NCBI GenBank assembly: GCA_016788635.1
Contig: JAEUSU010000027.1
Location: 124,001 to 188,000, forward strand
Reading direction: 5' to 3'
Source: Flavobacteriales bacterium
Lineage (GTDB): Bacteria > Bacteroidota > Bacteroidia > Flavobacteriales_F > PHOS-HE28
Length of the DNA stretch: 64,000 bases
The translations under genes and the position numbers were made by a program. This document shows positions 33,601 to 40,778 of this stretch, one piece after another (within the stretch, counting starts at the first letter, position 1; each line of letters opens with the position of its first letter). The notes under the pieces are model-generated. The model was not told the origin of the DNA and did no database searches. It saw nothing but the letters and a program-made list of their open reading frames with translations.

Positions 33601-34493
33601 CGAATGATGGTGGATCACCATTCAACTATTCCGTGCGGAAGAATGTGATCTACAAAGGCAAAGCCAGCGCCGTGAACGGATTGTTCACCTTGACCTTTGT
33701 GGTGCCGAAGGATATCGCGTACCAAGTTGGCCCGGGCAGGGTGAGCGTTTATGCCGAAGGTCTGGTTTCCAACGCCTTGGGCTATAGCAACGATATTCTG
33801 GTGGGTGATACCGATCCGAACGCGGCCATTGACGAGCAGGGACCCCGGATCGACCTGTACCTGAACGACGAGCGGTTCGTGCACGGAGGCATCACCAACG
33901 AGACCCCGATGATCTTCGCCAAGCTCTTCGATGTGAACGGCATCAACACCGTGGGGAACAGCATCGGCCACGACTTGCTGGCCATCGTCGACGAGAACAC
34001 AGACCGTGCCCTGGTGTTGAACGACTATTATGAATCAGACTTGGATACCTACCAAAGTGGAAAGGTGCGCTACCGGTTGTCGAAACTGGAAGAGGGTTCG
34101 CACACCCTCTCCCTGAAGGCATGGGACGTGCACAACAATTCCTCCACTGCCATGACCGAGTTCGTGGTGGCATCTTCAGAGGAAATGGCACTTGCCCATG
34201 TGCTCAACTACCCGAACCCCTTCACAACGAACACCGCTTTCTTCTTTGAGCATAACCGGCCGTGCAGCACGCTGGATGTGCAGGTTCAAGTGTTCACCGT
34301 GAGCGGCCGGCTGGTGAAGACCCTGAACCGGCGACTGACCTGTGAAGGTTTCCGGGCAGAGCCCATGTCCTGGGATGGTCTGGATGACTACGGGGATAAA
34401 CTTGCCCGGGGTGTGTACGTATACCGGCTCCACGTAACGGCGCCGGACGGTGCCAAGGCGGAGAAGTACGAAAAGCTGGTCATTTTGCGTTAG
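30612..34493 (+). CDS. porU: T9SS sortase PorU (C25 gingipain-like peptidase)
   Basis: 1293 residues from the ATG at 30612 (a GTG two codons earlier is less likely). Signal peptide MKASPLVLLPALLLSFSAANA. The peptidase C25 core lies at about 540-920 with the catalytic pair His800 (NYIGHGGEVGWAHERL) and Cys834 (FMTATCEFTRWDDP); LLLFGDGSYNN is another family segment. The C-terminus has an FlgD-like/sorting fold, ending GVYVYRLHVTAPDG...KLVILR. PorU removes the C-terminal signal of T9SS cargo and links it to the surface glycolipid. porV follows after 76 bases; the pair is a conserved T9SS unit. Confidence 0.95.
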   Translation: MKASPLVLLPALLLSFSAANAQRSIPYKLQWNGGGQRTAGPTLWFDGAWSHGEVAELPVFQTQVALPSGSTTFLVELTQVEYGPLDAAQAALLGPLEPLTGSALVSSALSWHRKQPMALIEVLPFRRDPVSGNLQRLLSFTLSVQAGKGASVGRPKSGAYPDQSKLASGDWYRISVPREGVYRITGSFLQQLGVNLAGLSPDQLNIYGKQSGQLPYRNADLPATDLTAHAIQVNDGGDGTFDANDELLFYAGGPDRWELRPNGLFTHVKNAYCDSAYYFIGIGTDPPKRVQDVAQSTAPVTHTVATFNERQVINREIINLVKSGRQFFGESYDIVKQYNYSFAVPFLSCEAPVTLVMDVAARTIGSAQSSFTYNVASGLVTTTASINGIGTSYTGYYARPRRDSLLVNCPPATIPITVTFNPADPVTSIGYMNSIEMNARRELRFVGDQLSFRDVASAGPGNVAQFDLGNAGQVHRIWDLTDPLNVRNVPFTDGGNTKTFRLNTDSLRQFIAFRNTNYLVPTAVGRVSNQDLHATALPTDLVIVCPPEFQSQATRLASQRANEGLSVVIVSPQQVYNEFSSGTRDATAIKYYMKMLYDKAGSDPALMPRYLLLFGDGSYNNYATSLSNQNYIPTYQSFESLDLSRSYTSDDYFGLLDDGEGEATSDLVDIGIGRLPVVSLIQASQAVDKILRYDRLTLLSTPDQTCASGGDGGANDWRTLALFVSDDMDGDNFEGPIHMLQSDQLATRVDNEHPEYNVAKIYLDAYRQITNLGVERYPEAEEELKQRVQKGALLVNYIGHGGEVGWAHERLLNNSTILGWTNSDRLPLFMTATCEFTRWDDPARTSAGEYVFLNPSGGGIALMTTTRLAYSFQNFTLAGKFYDHVFDDLEEQGRIARLGDVYRRTKIDITLAQGSQTNHRSFTLIGDPSTRLAQPRQQVVITSVTDTLGNPIDTLKALGVVRITGQVLAADGTLDSGFNGVVIPTVFDKRVTQSTLANDGGSPFNYSVRKNVIYKGKASAVNGLFTLTFVVPKDIAYQVGPGRVSVYAEGLVSNALGYSNDILVGDTDPNAAIDEQGPRIDLYLNDERFVHGGITNETPMIFAKLFDVNGINTVGNSIGHDLLAIVDENTDRALVLNDYYESDLDTYQSGKVRYRLSKLEEGSHTLSLKAWDVHNNSSTAMTEFVVASSEEMALAHVLNYPNPFTTNTAFFFEHNRPCSTLDVQVQVFTVSGRLVKTLNRRLTCEGFRAEPMSWDGLDDYGDKLARGVYVYRLHVTAPDGAKAEKYEKLVILR

Positions 34494-34516
34494 GACCTGT
34501 CCCACACCCCCCGAAG

Positions 34517-34524
34517 TATATTTG
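34517..34524 (+). promoter_or_regulatory. -7 promoter element TATATTTG before porV
   Basis: Exact match to TAnnTTTG in the 76-base porU-porV spacer. It is 13 bases from the ATG at 34537 and 46 from the ATG at 34570; a normal leader favours the later start. Confidence 0.55.
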
Positions 34525-34569
34525 CCGCCCCTTTCCATGCGACCCATTCCGTCCCTTCGCCGTTCGCCC

Positions 34570-35850
34570 ATGAGGCTGATCACCCTGATCACCGGAACAT
34601 GCCTCCTGCCTGTGGTGAACGCCCAGGTGAACCGCAACTGCCCAACAGCCATTGGTGGCCAGCAGTGCACCGACCAGATGAACACCATCACCACGGCGGT
34701 GCCCTTCCTGATGATCGGGCCGGACGCCCGCTCGGGTGGCATGGGCGATGGCGGGGTGGCCATCAGCCCGGATGCCAATGCGCTGCACTGGAATCCGTCC
34801 AAGATCGCCTTTGCCGAGAACGAGGGCGAGCTCATTTTCAACTACTCCCCCTGGCTGCGCAACCTGGTGCCGGACATGAACCTGACCTATGCAGCGGGGT
34901 TCAAGAAGCTCAGCAATGGTCGCAGCGCGTTGGGCGGAAGCCTGCGCTATTTCAATCTGGGCAACATCACCTTCACCGATGTGAACGGTCAGGTGATCCG
35001 CGACTTCCGGCCAACGGAATTCGCGGTGGACTTCACCTTCGCCCAGCAGTTCAGCGAGTTCTTCTCCGGTGGCATCACCATCCGCTACATCAACAGCAAC
35101 CTTACCGGGGGTATCAGTGTGCAAGGTGCCAATAGCAAGGCGGGTCAGTCCATCGCTTCCGATGTGTCCTTCTTTTTCCGTGACCCGGAGATGCAGCTCG
35201 GAAAGAAGGACGCCAGCTTCGCCTTTGGCGTGAACATCTCGAACATAGGCGCCAAGATGTCCTATACCGAGACGTCGAAGTCGGACTTCATACCCATCAA
35301 CCTCCGCATGGGCCCATGCCTGACGTTGGATCTCGACAAGTACAACAGCCTTTCCTTCAACGTGGACATCAACAAGCTGCTGGTGCCCACCCCGCCGGTG
35401 TACCGCATTGACTCAGCCGGTGCGGTGATGTTCGATGACCAGGGCAATCCCATCATCGCCAGCGGGAGGGACCCCAACCGCGGTGTGGCCGCAGGTATGA
35501 TCGGCAGCTTTACGGACGCACCGGGCAACGTTACTTACGATGACAACGGTAATGTGGTCGTGGAGCCCGGCAGCATTGGCCGGGAGGAATTCCGTGAGAT
35601 CAATTTCGGCGGCGGTCTCGAGTACTGGTACGCCAAGCAATTCGCTTTCCGTACGGGTTACTTCTGGGAGCACTACACCAAAGGCAATCGGCAGTACTTC
35701 ACACTGGGCATGGGTGTGCGTTACAGCATTTTCCAGATAGACCTGTCCTACCTGATCGCCAACACGCAACGCAGCCCGCTCGCCAATACACTGCGATTCA
35801 CGCTGGGCTTCAAGTGGGACGGCAAGAAGAAGAAGAAGGCCGTCGAATGA
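34570..35850 (+). CDS. porV: T9SS outer-membrane protein PorV (LptO)
   Basis: 426 residues from the ATG at 34570, whose product starts with a signal peptide (MRLITLITGTCLLPVVNAQ); an ATG at 34537 would add 11 Arg/Pro-rich residues. The mature region ITTAVPFLMIGPDARSGGMG, followed by DANALHWNPSKIAF, is the PorV family signature, and the remainder is a FadL-like barrel ending SPLANTLRFTLGFKW. PorV forms the attachment complex with PorU and carries cargo from the SprA/Sov translocon. It overlaps ispF by four bases. Confidence 0.95.
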   Translation: MRLITLITGTCLLPVVNAQVNRNCPTAIGGQQCTDQMNTITTAVPFLMIGPDARSGGMGDGGVAISPDANALHWNPSKIAFAENEGELIFNYSPWLRNLVPDMNLTYAAGFKKLSNGRSALGGSLRYFNLGNITFTDVNGQVIRDFRPTEFAVDFTFAQQFSEFFSGGITIRYINSNLTGGISVQGANSKAGQSIASDVSFFFRDPEMQLGKKDASFAFGVNISNIGAKMSYTETSKSDFIPINLRMGPCLTLDLDKYNSLSFNVDINKLLVPTPPVYRIDSAGAVMFDDQGNPIIASGRDPNRGVAAGMIGSFTDAPGNVTYDDNGNVVVEPGSIGREEFREINFGGGLEYWYAKQFAFRTGYFWEHYTKGNRQYFTLGMGVRYSIFQIDLSYLIANTQRSPLANTLRFTLGFKWDGKKKKKAVE

Positions 35851-36326
35851 GCATTCGCGTCGGCTTCGGCTTCGACGTGCACCGGCTTCAGGCCGGTCGT
35901 CCGCTGAAGCTGGGCGGTGTGGAGATCCCCGCTGAGAAAGGTGCGTTGGGCCACTCGGACGCGGATGTGCTGCTTCACTCCATTTGCGATGCACTGCTGG
36001 GTGCCGCAGGCATGGCCGACATCGGGCACCACTTTCCGGACACGGACATGCGATGGAAGGATGCCGACAGCCGGATGCTGCTTGCTGAAGTGGTACGCCT
36101 AATCGGCACGGCAGGCTGGCGCGTAGGGAATGTGGACTGTTCGCTGGTGTTGGAACGTCCGAAGATCAAGCCTCACCTGGAAGCCATGAAAGCTGAAGTG
36201 GCGGCCTTGTTGAACGTTTCGCTCGATGCGGTGGGCATCAAAGCGACCACGAATGAAAAGCTGGGCTACGTGGGACGCGAGGAGGGTGTGTGCGCCTACG
36301 CCGTGGCACTTATTGAGCGCCGTTAA
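35847..36326 (+). CDS. ispF: 2-C-methyl-D-erythritol 2,4-cyclodiphosphate synthase
   Basis: 159 residues, start overlapping the porV stop as ATGA. MEP-pathway enzyme making the cyclodiphosphate en route to IPP/DMAPP. Zinc ligands are in GFGFDVHRL and LGHSDADVLLHSICDALLG; substrate residues are in DIGHHFPDTD, and KATTNEKLGYVGREEG is the C-terminal signature. It fits the isoprenoid supply for the crt genes elsewhere in the window. Its TAA stop overlaps the convergent DUF4956 gene stop at the sequence TTAA. Confidence 0.96.
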   Translation: MSIRVGFGFDVHRLQAGRPLKLGGVEIPAEKGALGHSDADVLLHSICDALLGAAGMADIGHHFPDTDMRWKDADSRMLLAEVVRLIGTAGWRVGNVDCSLVLERPKIKPHLEAMKAEVAALLNVSLDAVGIKATTNEKLGYVGREEGVCAYAVALIERR

Positions 36327-36985
36327 TCATCCCCGTCGTCCGGCGGCAGGTCGGTGAAACCGGGCAGGCTCTGCTCATCCTCGAAGTAGAACACGCGCAA
36401 TTGGGCCGTATCCCGCAGCAGGTCTATGCGGCCAACCTCCACGCGGCTCACCTTGATGCCCAGCCGCTGGCCCAGATCATCGAACAGGAGCAACCGGTTC
36501 CCGGGTTTGATCAGCTCGATCTTCTCATAGATCACCAGCTTCATGGCCTCATGCCGGGTGAGCCACACATGCTCCAGTGCCCAGGCCATCAACAGGATCA
36601 TGGCGTTGGTGAAGACCAGTTCCGCGATGCTGATCTTCTTGCTCACCAAGGCGTTCACCACGGCCAGCGTGATCACCACGAACAGGTAGGTCATGTCCTT
36701 GATGCCGATCTGTTCAGTGCGGTACCGCAGGATGCCGAAAATGGCGAAGAGGCCAAAGGCAAACCCCAGGCTCAGTTTCACGCTGTTGAGCAGCACGCAC
36801 AGGAAGAAGATGAGCGTGTTGAGCAGGAAGTAGGTGAACAGGTAATCCTTCTTGCGGTGGATGCGGTAGTAGATCACCCGGATGAGGATGAAGACCACCA
36901 GCAGGTTCAACACGTACTTGAACAGCAGGGTGAAGAGATCCTCGTGGAACAGGCGGAAGCCGAACAGGGATTGGAGCTCGATCAT
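36323..36985 (-). CDS. DUF4956 membrane protein
   Basis: 220 residues with about four to five N-terminal helices (roughly 18-40, 50-68, 70-85, 98-115, 125-145) and a cytoplasmic C-terminal domain. GFAFGLFAIFGILRYRTEQI and the following MTYLFVVITLAVVNAL are the DUF4956 signature. These genes recur next to VTC-domain polyphosphate polymerase genes, as here (12 bases downstream of it), so a shared role in polyphosphate or envelope phosphate metabolism is likely but unproven. The acidic tail ends PPDDGDD. Confidence 0.9.
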   Translation of the reverse strand: MIELQSLFGFRLFHEDLFTLLFKYVLNLLVVFILIRVIYYRIHRKKDYLFTYFLLNTLIFFLCVLLNSVKLSLGFAFGLFAIFGILRYRTEQIGIKDMTYLFVVITLAVVNALVSKKISIAELVFTNAMILLMAWALEHVWLTRHEAMKLVIYEKIELIKPGNRLLLFDDLGQRLGIKVSRVEVGRIDLLRDTAQLRVFYFEDEQSLPGFTDLPPDDGDD

Positions 36986-36997
36986 GTGCGGAAGGGA

Positions 36998-37756
36998 TCA
37001 GGCGGCCCGGTGCAATTGGACCAGCTGCATCAACAAGGGTTTGAAGGCGTTGTACTTCGGGGCGGCATCCACCAGCAGCAGCCCCACGCAATATTTGCTC
37101 ATGCCGCCCGGTCGGATACCGCGTTCACGCACGGCTTGGGCGAAGTGGGAAGCGCCCGGGCCACGTTGCCTTTTCAACTCGGCCACACAGATGCCTTCGA
37201 GCGCCTTTTCGCTCCCGTTGATCGTGGTGAAGCGGATCGACATATCCACCGTGAGGCGTTCCGTGCGGTCGTGGTCCACGAAGGTGAGGCGCGTGAAACG
37301 GTTCCACAGTGTGGGTCTCACTGGATCCGTCCAGCCGGTCATCTTCTTGATGAAGGTGTGGTGGTCCGCCGGAATGTCATTGGGGATGCTTTCCACACGC
37401 AACCGGCGTTTGTCCGTATCGCCACGTCCGGTCTTGCGTTTCACTTCAAGGAAGAAAAGATCGCTGCCCACATATTCCCGGTAGCGCACCTTGTGGCGCA
37501 GCACGCGGCCGTTGTGGTGCTCGCGGAAGCCCCGCAGGTCAGCCGTGTCCAGGTAGAGGCTGCGGTATTCCGTACCACGCGCGCCACCCGCATGCAGCAA
37601 GCGGTAGTGCGGGAGGAGTTCCTCAAGGAGGCCCGGTAATTGATGATCGGCGAAGACGAACTTGGTATCCACACGCTGCTGCAAGGCCACGGCATCCATC
37701 TCCTCGAGGGAGATGGGCTGGAAGGTGTCCAGCAGGTGTCCAAGAGCCAGCGACAT
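36998..37756 (-). CDS. VTC domain polyphosphate polymerase-like protein
   Basis: 252 residues. The triphosphate-tunnel-like VTC domain is recognisable by QRVDTKFVFADHQLPGLLEE, TEYRSLYLDTADLRGFREH, the basic RHKVRYREY, LFFLEVKRKTGRG and the late EGICVAELKRQR. Yeast Vtc4 makes polyphosphate from ATP at a domain of this type; bacterial forms are single-domain. The gene sits directly ahead of DUF4956, and a CHAD (polyphosphate-binding) protein is encoded 5 kb away. Catalytic activity is inferred from the conserved Glu/Lys/Arg set. Confidence 0.9.
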   Translation of the reverse strand: MSLALGHLLDTFQPISLEEMDAVALQQRVDTKFVFADHQLPGLLEELLPHYRLLHAGGARGTEYRSLYLDTADLRGFREHHNGRVLRHKVRYREYVGSDLFFLEVKRKTGRGDTDKRRLRVESIPNDIPADHHTFIKKMTGWTDPVRPTLWNRFTRLTFVDHDRTERLTVDMSIRFTTINGSEKALEGICVAELKRQRGPGASHFAQAVRERGIRPGGMSKYCVGLLLVDAAPKYNAFKPLLMQLVQLHRAA

Positions 37757-37826
37757 GGGCGGCTAAGCTAGGGAACAGGGGCCGGGCGTGGGGTGGTGCG
37801 TTACTTTGCCGGCCCGAACCGCCGCC

Positions 37827-38318
37827 ATGGCCAACCCGCGCAAGCTCACCTTCCATTATGTACAGCACCCCACTTGGGCCTCACTGCCCAAGGAGGACCG
37901 CAAGCTGCTGGATCAGGCCATGGCCGCTGCCCGGAAAGCCTATGCGCCCTATTCCAAGTTCAAAGTGGGCGCGGCCGTTCAACTCGAGGAAGGACCGGTG
38001 GTGACCGGTTCGAACCAGGAGAACGCCTCCTTTCCGGCCGGTACCTGTGCGGAACGCACCGCCCTCCATGCCGCGCTGGCGGCAGACCCCAAGGCTGTGG
38101 TGGAATGCGTGGCCATCGTGGTGCCACAGTTGAAGCGACAGGTGCCGGTATCGCCCTGCGGCATCTGCCGGCAGGCCTTGCTGGAGCAGGAACACCGGCA
38201 GGGCTCGCCCATCCGCCTGCTCATGGGCACGCGTAAAGGCATCGTCATCGAGACTTTCAGCGCCGAAAGCCTCCTGCCACTGGCCTTCGACGGCTCTTTC
38301 CTGGGCCGCCGCCGTTGA
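37827..38318 (+). CDS. cdd: Cytidine deaminase
   Basis: 163 residues. Zinc-dependent deamination of cytidine/deoxycytidine to uridine. The catalytic signature TCAERTALHAAL carries the zinc Cys and proton-shuttle Glu, and SPCGICRQALLE the other two zinc Cys; YAPYSKFKVGAAVQLE is the substrate loop. Slightly longer than the tetrameric type because of an N-terminal extension of about 30 residues. The ATG at 37827 follows a TTACTTTG element by 18 bases. Divergent from the VTC gene. Confidence 0.94.
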   Translation: MANPRKLTFHYVQHPTWASLPKEDRKLLDQAMAAARKAYAPYSKFKVGAAVQLEEGPVVTGSNQENASFPAGTCAERTALHAALAADPKAVVECVAIVVPQLKRQVPVSPCGICRQALLEQEHRQGSPIRLLMGTRKGIVIETFSAESLLPLAFDGSFLGRRR

Positions 38319-38340
38319 TGCCCGGCCACGGGCCTGCGGC

Positions 38341-38348
38341 TATCTTTG
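38341..38348 (+). promoter_or_regulatory. -7 promoter element TATCTTTG before pdhA
   Basis: Exact TAnnTTTG match 22 bases before the pdhA ATG, in the 52-base cdd-pdhA spacer. Confidence 0.55.
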
Positions 38349-38370
38349 CCAGCCATCCGGCGAACTGCCC

Positions 38371-39414
38371 ATGACCACCCCCACCGCTTCCACCCGGAAG
38401 AAGACCGAATCCGCCACGAATGGTGCCATGACCTTTCCCAAGGAGACCTACCTGCGCTGGTACAAGGACATGCTGCTCATGCGCCGCTTCGAGGAGAAGT
38501 GCGGCCAGCTCTACACCATGCAGAAGTTCGGCGGATTCTGCCACCTGTACATCGGGCAGGAGGCCGTGCTTGCAGGCATGGTCACCGCCATCCGCACTAC
38601 GGACCGCATCATCACCGGCTACCGCGACCACTGTCACCCCTTGGTGCTCGGGGAGTCGCCCAAGCGCGTGATGGCCGAACTCTACGGCCGCACCACCGGC
38701 ACCAGCAAGGGCAAAGGCGGCAGCATGCACTACTTCGACAAGAGCCGCAATCTGTTCGGTGGCCACGGCATCGTGGGCGGGCAGATCGGCCTGGGCGCGG
38801 GCATCGCCTTCGCGGACAAGTACCGCGGCGAGGACCATGTGACCCTGTGCATGATGGGTGATGGCGCCGTGCGTCAGGGCCTGCTGCACGAGACCTTCAA
38901 CATGGCCATGACCTGGAAGCTCCCGGTCATCTTCATCATCGAGAACAACAACTACGCGATGGGCACCAGCGTGGAGCGCACCAGCAACGTGCACGACCTG
39001 AGCAAACTGGGCCTCAGCTACGAGATGCCTTCCGCGGGCGTGAACGGCATGCGCTGCGAGGATGTGCACGAGGCCATCGCCATGGCAAGTGCGCATGTGC
39101 GTGCGGGCAACGGGCCCTACCTGCTGGACATCAAGACCTACCGCTACAAGGGGCACAGCATGAGCGACCCCCAGAAGTACCGCACCAAGGAGGAGGTGGA
39201 GGCCTACAAACAGCAGGACCCCCTGGAGACCGTGAAGGCGCACATCCTGAAGGCCGGCTGGATGAACGAAGCCGACTTCGAACGACTGGATGACACCCTG
39301 AAGGCGGAGGTGGAGGAAGCCGTGAAGTTCGCGGAGGAAAGCCCGCTGCCCAAGCCGGAGGACCTGTTCGAGGACGTTTACCACACGCCGGACTATCCGT
39401 TCGTGAAGGATTGA
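38371..39414 (+). CDS. pdhA: Pyruvate dehydrogenase E1 alpha subunit
   Basis: 347 residues. Thiamin diphosphate-dependent decarboxylation of pyruvate, with E1 beta encoded elsewhere. RRFEEKCGQLYTMQKFGGFC and HLYIGQEAVLAGM open the domain; the ThDP/Mg motif is MMGDGAVRQGLLHETFNMA...IIENNNYAMGTS, and the phosphorylation-loop-like YRYKGHSMSDPQKYRTKEEV is present. About 20 N-terminal residues (Thr/Lys-rich) precede the family start; an internal ATG (MTFPKETY) is an alternative start. The E2 gene follows after 79 bases containing a short repeat. Confidence 0.95.
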   Translation: MTTPTASTRKKTESATNGAMTFPKETYLRWYKDMLLMRRFEEKCGQLYTMQKFGGFCHLYIGQEAVLAGMVTAIRTTDRIITGYRDHCHPLVLGESPKRVMAELYGRTTGTSKGKGGSMHYFDKSRNLFGGHGIVGGQIGLGAGIAFADKYRGEDHVTLCMMGDGAVRQGLLHETFNMAMTWKLPVIFIIENNNYAMGTSVERTSNVHDLSKLGLSYEMPSAGVNGMRCEDVHEAIAMASAHVRAGNGPYLLDIKTYRYKGHSMSDPQKYRTKEEVEAYKQQDPLETVKAHILKAGWMNEADFERLDDTLKAEVEEAVKFAEESPLPKPEDLFEDVYHTPDYPFVKD

Positions 39415-39449
39415 ATCACGACCATCGCGGAGCACATGGCCATGCTGAC

Positions 39450-39480
39450 TTCTCTGTGCCCTCTGTGCCTCTGTGGTGAA
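39450..39480. repeat. CTCTGTGCC-type short repeat between pdhA and the E2 gene
   Basis: A stretch of near-repeated 9-mers (CTCTGTGCC, CTCTGTGCC, TCTGTGGTG) ending in GGTGAA. Its complement reads TTCACCACAGAGGCACAGAG, the same CACAGAG/CACGGAG style as the larger element at 42952-43047. It occupies most of the intergenic gap. Confidence 0.6.
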
Positions 39481-39493
39481 TAATCAGACAGAC

Positions 39494-40771
39494 ATGGCCG
39501 AGATCGTACGCATGCCGAAGCTGAGCGACACCATGACCGAAGGGGTGGTGAGCGCCTGGCACAAGAAGGTGGGTGACCCCGTGAAGAGCGGCGAGGTGCT
39601 CGCCGAGATCGAGACCGACAAGGCCACCATGGAGTTCGAGAGCTTCACGGACGGTGTGCTGCTGCACATCGGTGTGGAGAAGGGCAAGACTGCTCCTGTG
39701 GACAGCGTGCTGGCCGTACTCGGCAAGGCCGGGGAGGACATCACCACGCTGCTGGCGGAAGCCGCGAAGGCCGCACCCGCACCACAGGCCGTGGAGGCCA
39801 AGGCTGCGGCTCCGGCCGCTGCGCCCGCACCTGCTCCAGTTCCTGCTGCACCGCCCGCACCCGCCCCGGTGGCTGCGGCACCTGTGGTCAAGCCAGCTCC
39901 CGTTCCATCTTCAACCAACGGCCGCATCACCGCCAGTCCGCTGGCGCGCCGTCTGGCTGAAGAGAAAGGCATCGATCTGGGTCGCGTGAAGGGTTCCGGC
40001 CCTGAAGGCCGCATCACCAAGCGCGACGTGGAGGGCTTCACCGGTGGTGGTATGGCGTACAGCGCTCCCCAGGTGGAGGCCTTCGAAGAGATCGCCGTGA
40101 GCCAGATGCGCAAAACCATTGCACGCCGTCTGGCCGAGAGCAAGTTCAGCGCACCGCATTTCTACCTCACGCTGGAGATCGCCATGGAGCGTGCCATCGG
40201 TGCGCGAGAGGCCATCAACAAGTTCATCGCGCCGGACAAGATCTCCTTCAACGACCTGGTGATCAAGGCGGCCGCCGTTTCGCTGAAGCAGCACCCCAAG
40301 GTGAACAGCAGCTGGCTGGGCGACCGCATCCGCTACAACCAGCATGTACACATCGGCGTGGCCGTGGCGGTGGAGGAGGGCCTGCTCGTACCGGTGGTCC
40401 GCTTCGCCGATGGCAAGCCGCTGCGCACCATCGGGGCCGAAGTGCGTGACTTCGCGAAGAAGGCCAGGGAGAAGAAGCTGCAACCGCAGGACTGGGAGGG
40501 CAACACCTTCACCATCTCCAACCTGGGCATGTTCGGCATCGAGGAGTTCACCGCTATCATCAACCCGCCCGATGCCTGTATCATGGCGATCGGTGGCATC
40601 ATGGAGAAACCCGTGTTGCGCAACGGCGCCATCGTGCCCGGCCACACCATGAAGGTGACCCTGAGCTGTGACCACCGCGTGGTGGACGGCGCCACGGGTG
40701 CCGCCTTCCTGAACACCTTCAAACAGCTGCTGGAAGAACCGGCGCTGTTGCTTGGGGTGGGGGCGATCTGA
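39494..40771 (+). CDS. pdhC: Dihydrolipoamide acetyltransferase (PDH E2)
   Basis: 425 residues. One N-terminal lipoyl domain (about 1-78) with the lipoylated Lys43 in ETDKATMEFESF; an Ala/Pro-rich linker (about 90-140); an E1/E3-binding domain with ASPLARRLAEEKGIDLGRVK and GSGPEGRITKRDV; a second short linker; and a catalytic domain from about 195 ending LSCDHRVVDGATGAAFL, which holds the catalytic His. The ATG at 39494 opens the lipoyl domain directly (MAEIVRMPKLSDTM). It forms the PDH core and transfers acetyl groups to CoA. Confidence 0.95.
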   Translation: MAEIVRMPKLSDTMTEGVVSAWHKKVGDPVKSGEVLAEIETDKATMEFESFTDGVLLHIGVEKGKTAPVDSVLAVLGKAGEDITTLLAEAAKAAPAPQAVEAKAAAPAAAPAPAPVPAAPPAPAPVAAAPVVKPAPVPSSTNGRITASPLARRLAEEKGIDLGRVKGSGPEGRITKRDVEGFTGGGMAYSAPQVEAFEEIAVSQMRKTIARRLAESKFSAPHFYLTLEIAMERAIGAREAINKFIAPDKISFNDLVIKAAAVSLKQHPKVNSSWLGDRIRYNQHVHIGVAVAVEEGLLVPVVRFADGKPLRTIGAEVRDFAKKAREKKLQPQDWEGNTFTISNLGMFGIEEFTAIINPPDACIMAIGGIMEKPVLRNGAIVPGHTMKVTLSCDHRVVDGATGAAFLNTFKQLLEEPALLLGVGAI

Positions 40772-40778
40772 GTTGAAT

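Noticed and set aside
39416-39667. Minus-strand frame across the pdhA-E2 spacer
   Set aside because: Peptide contains RGTEGTE-type low complexity from the CTCTGTG repeat and antisense of the E2 lipoyl domain.
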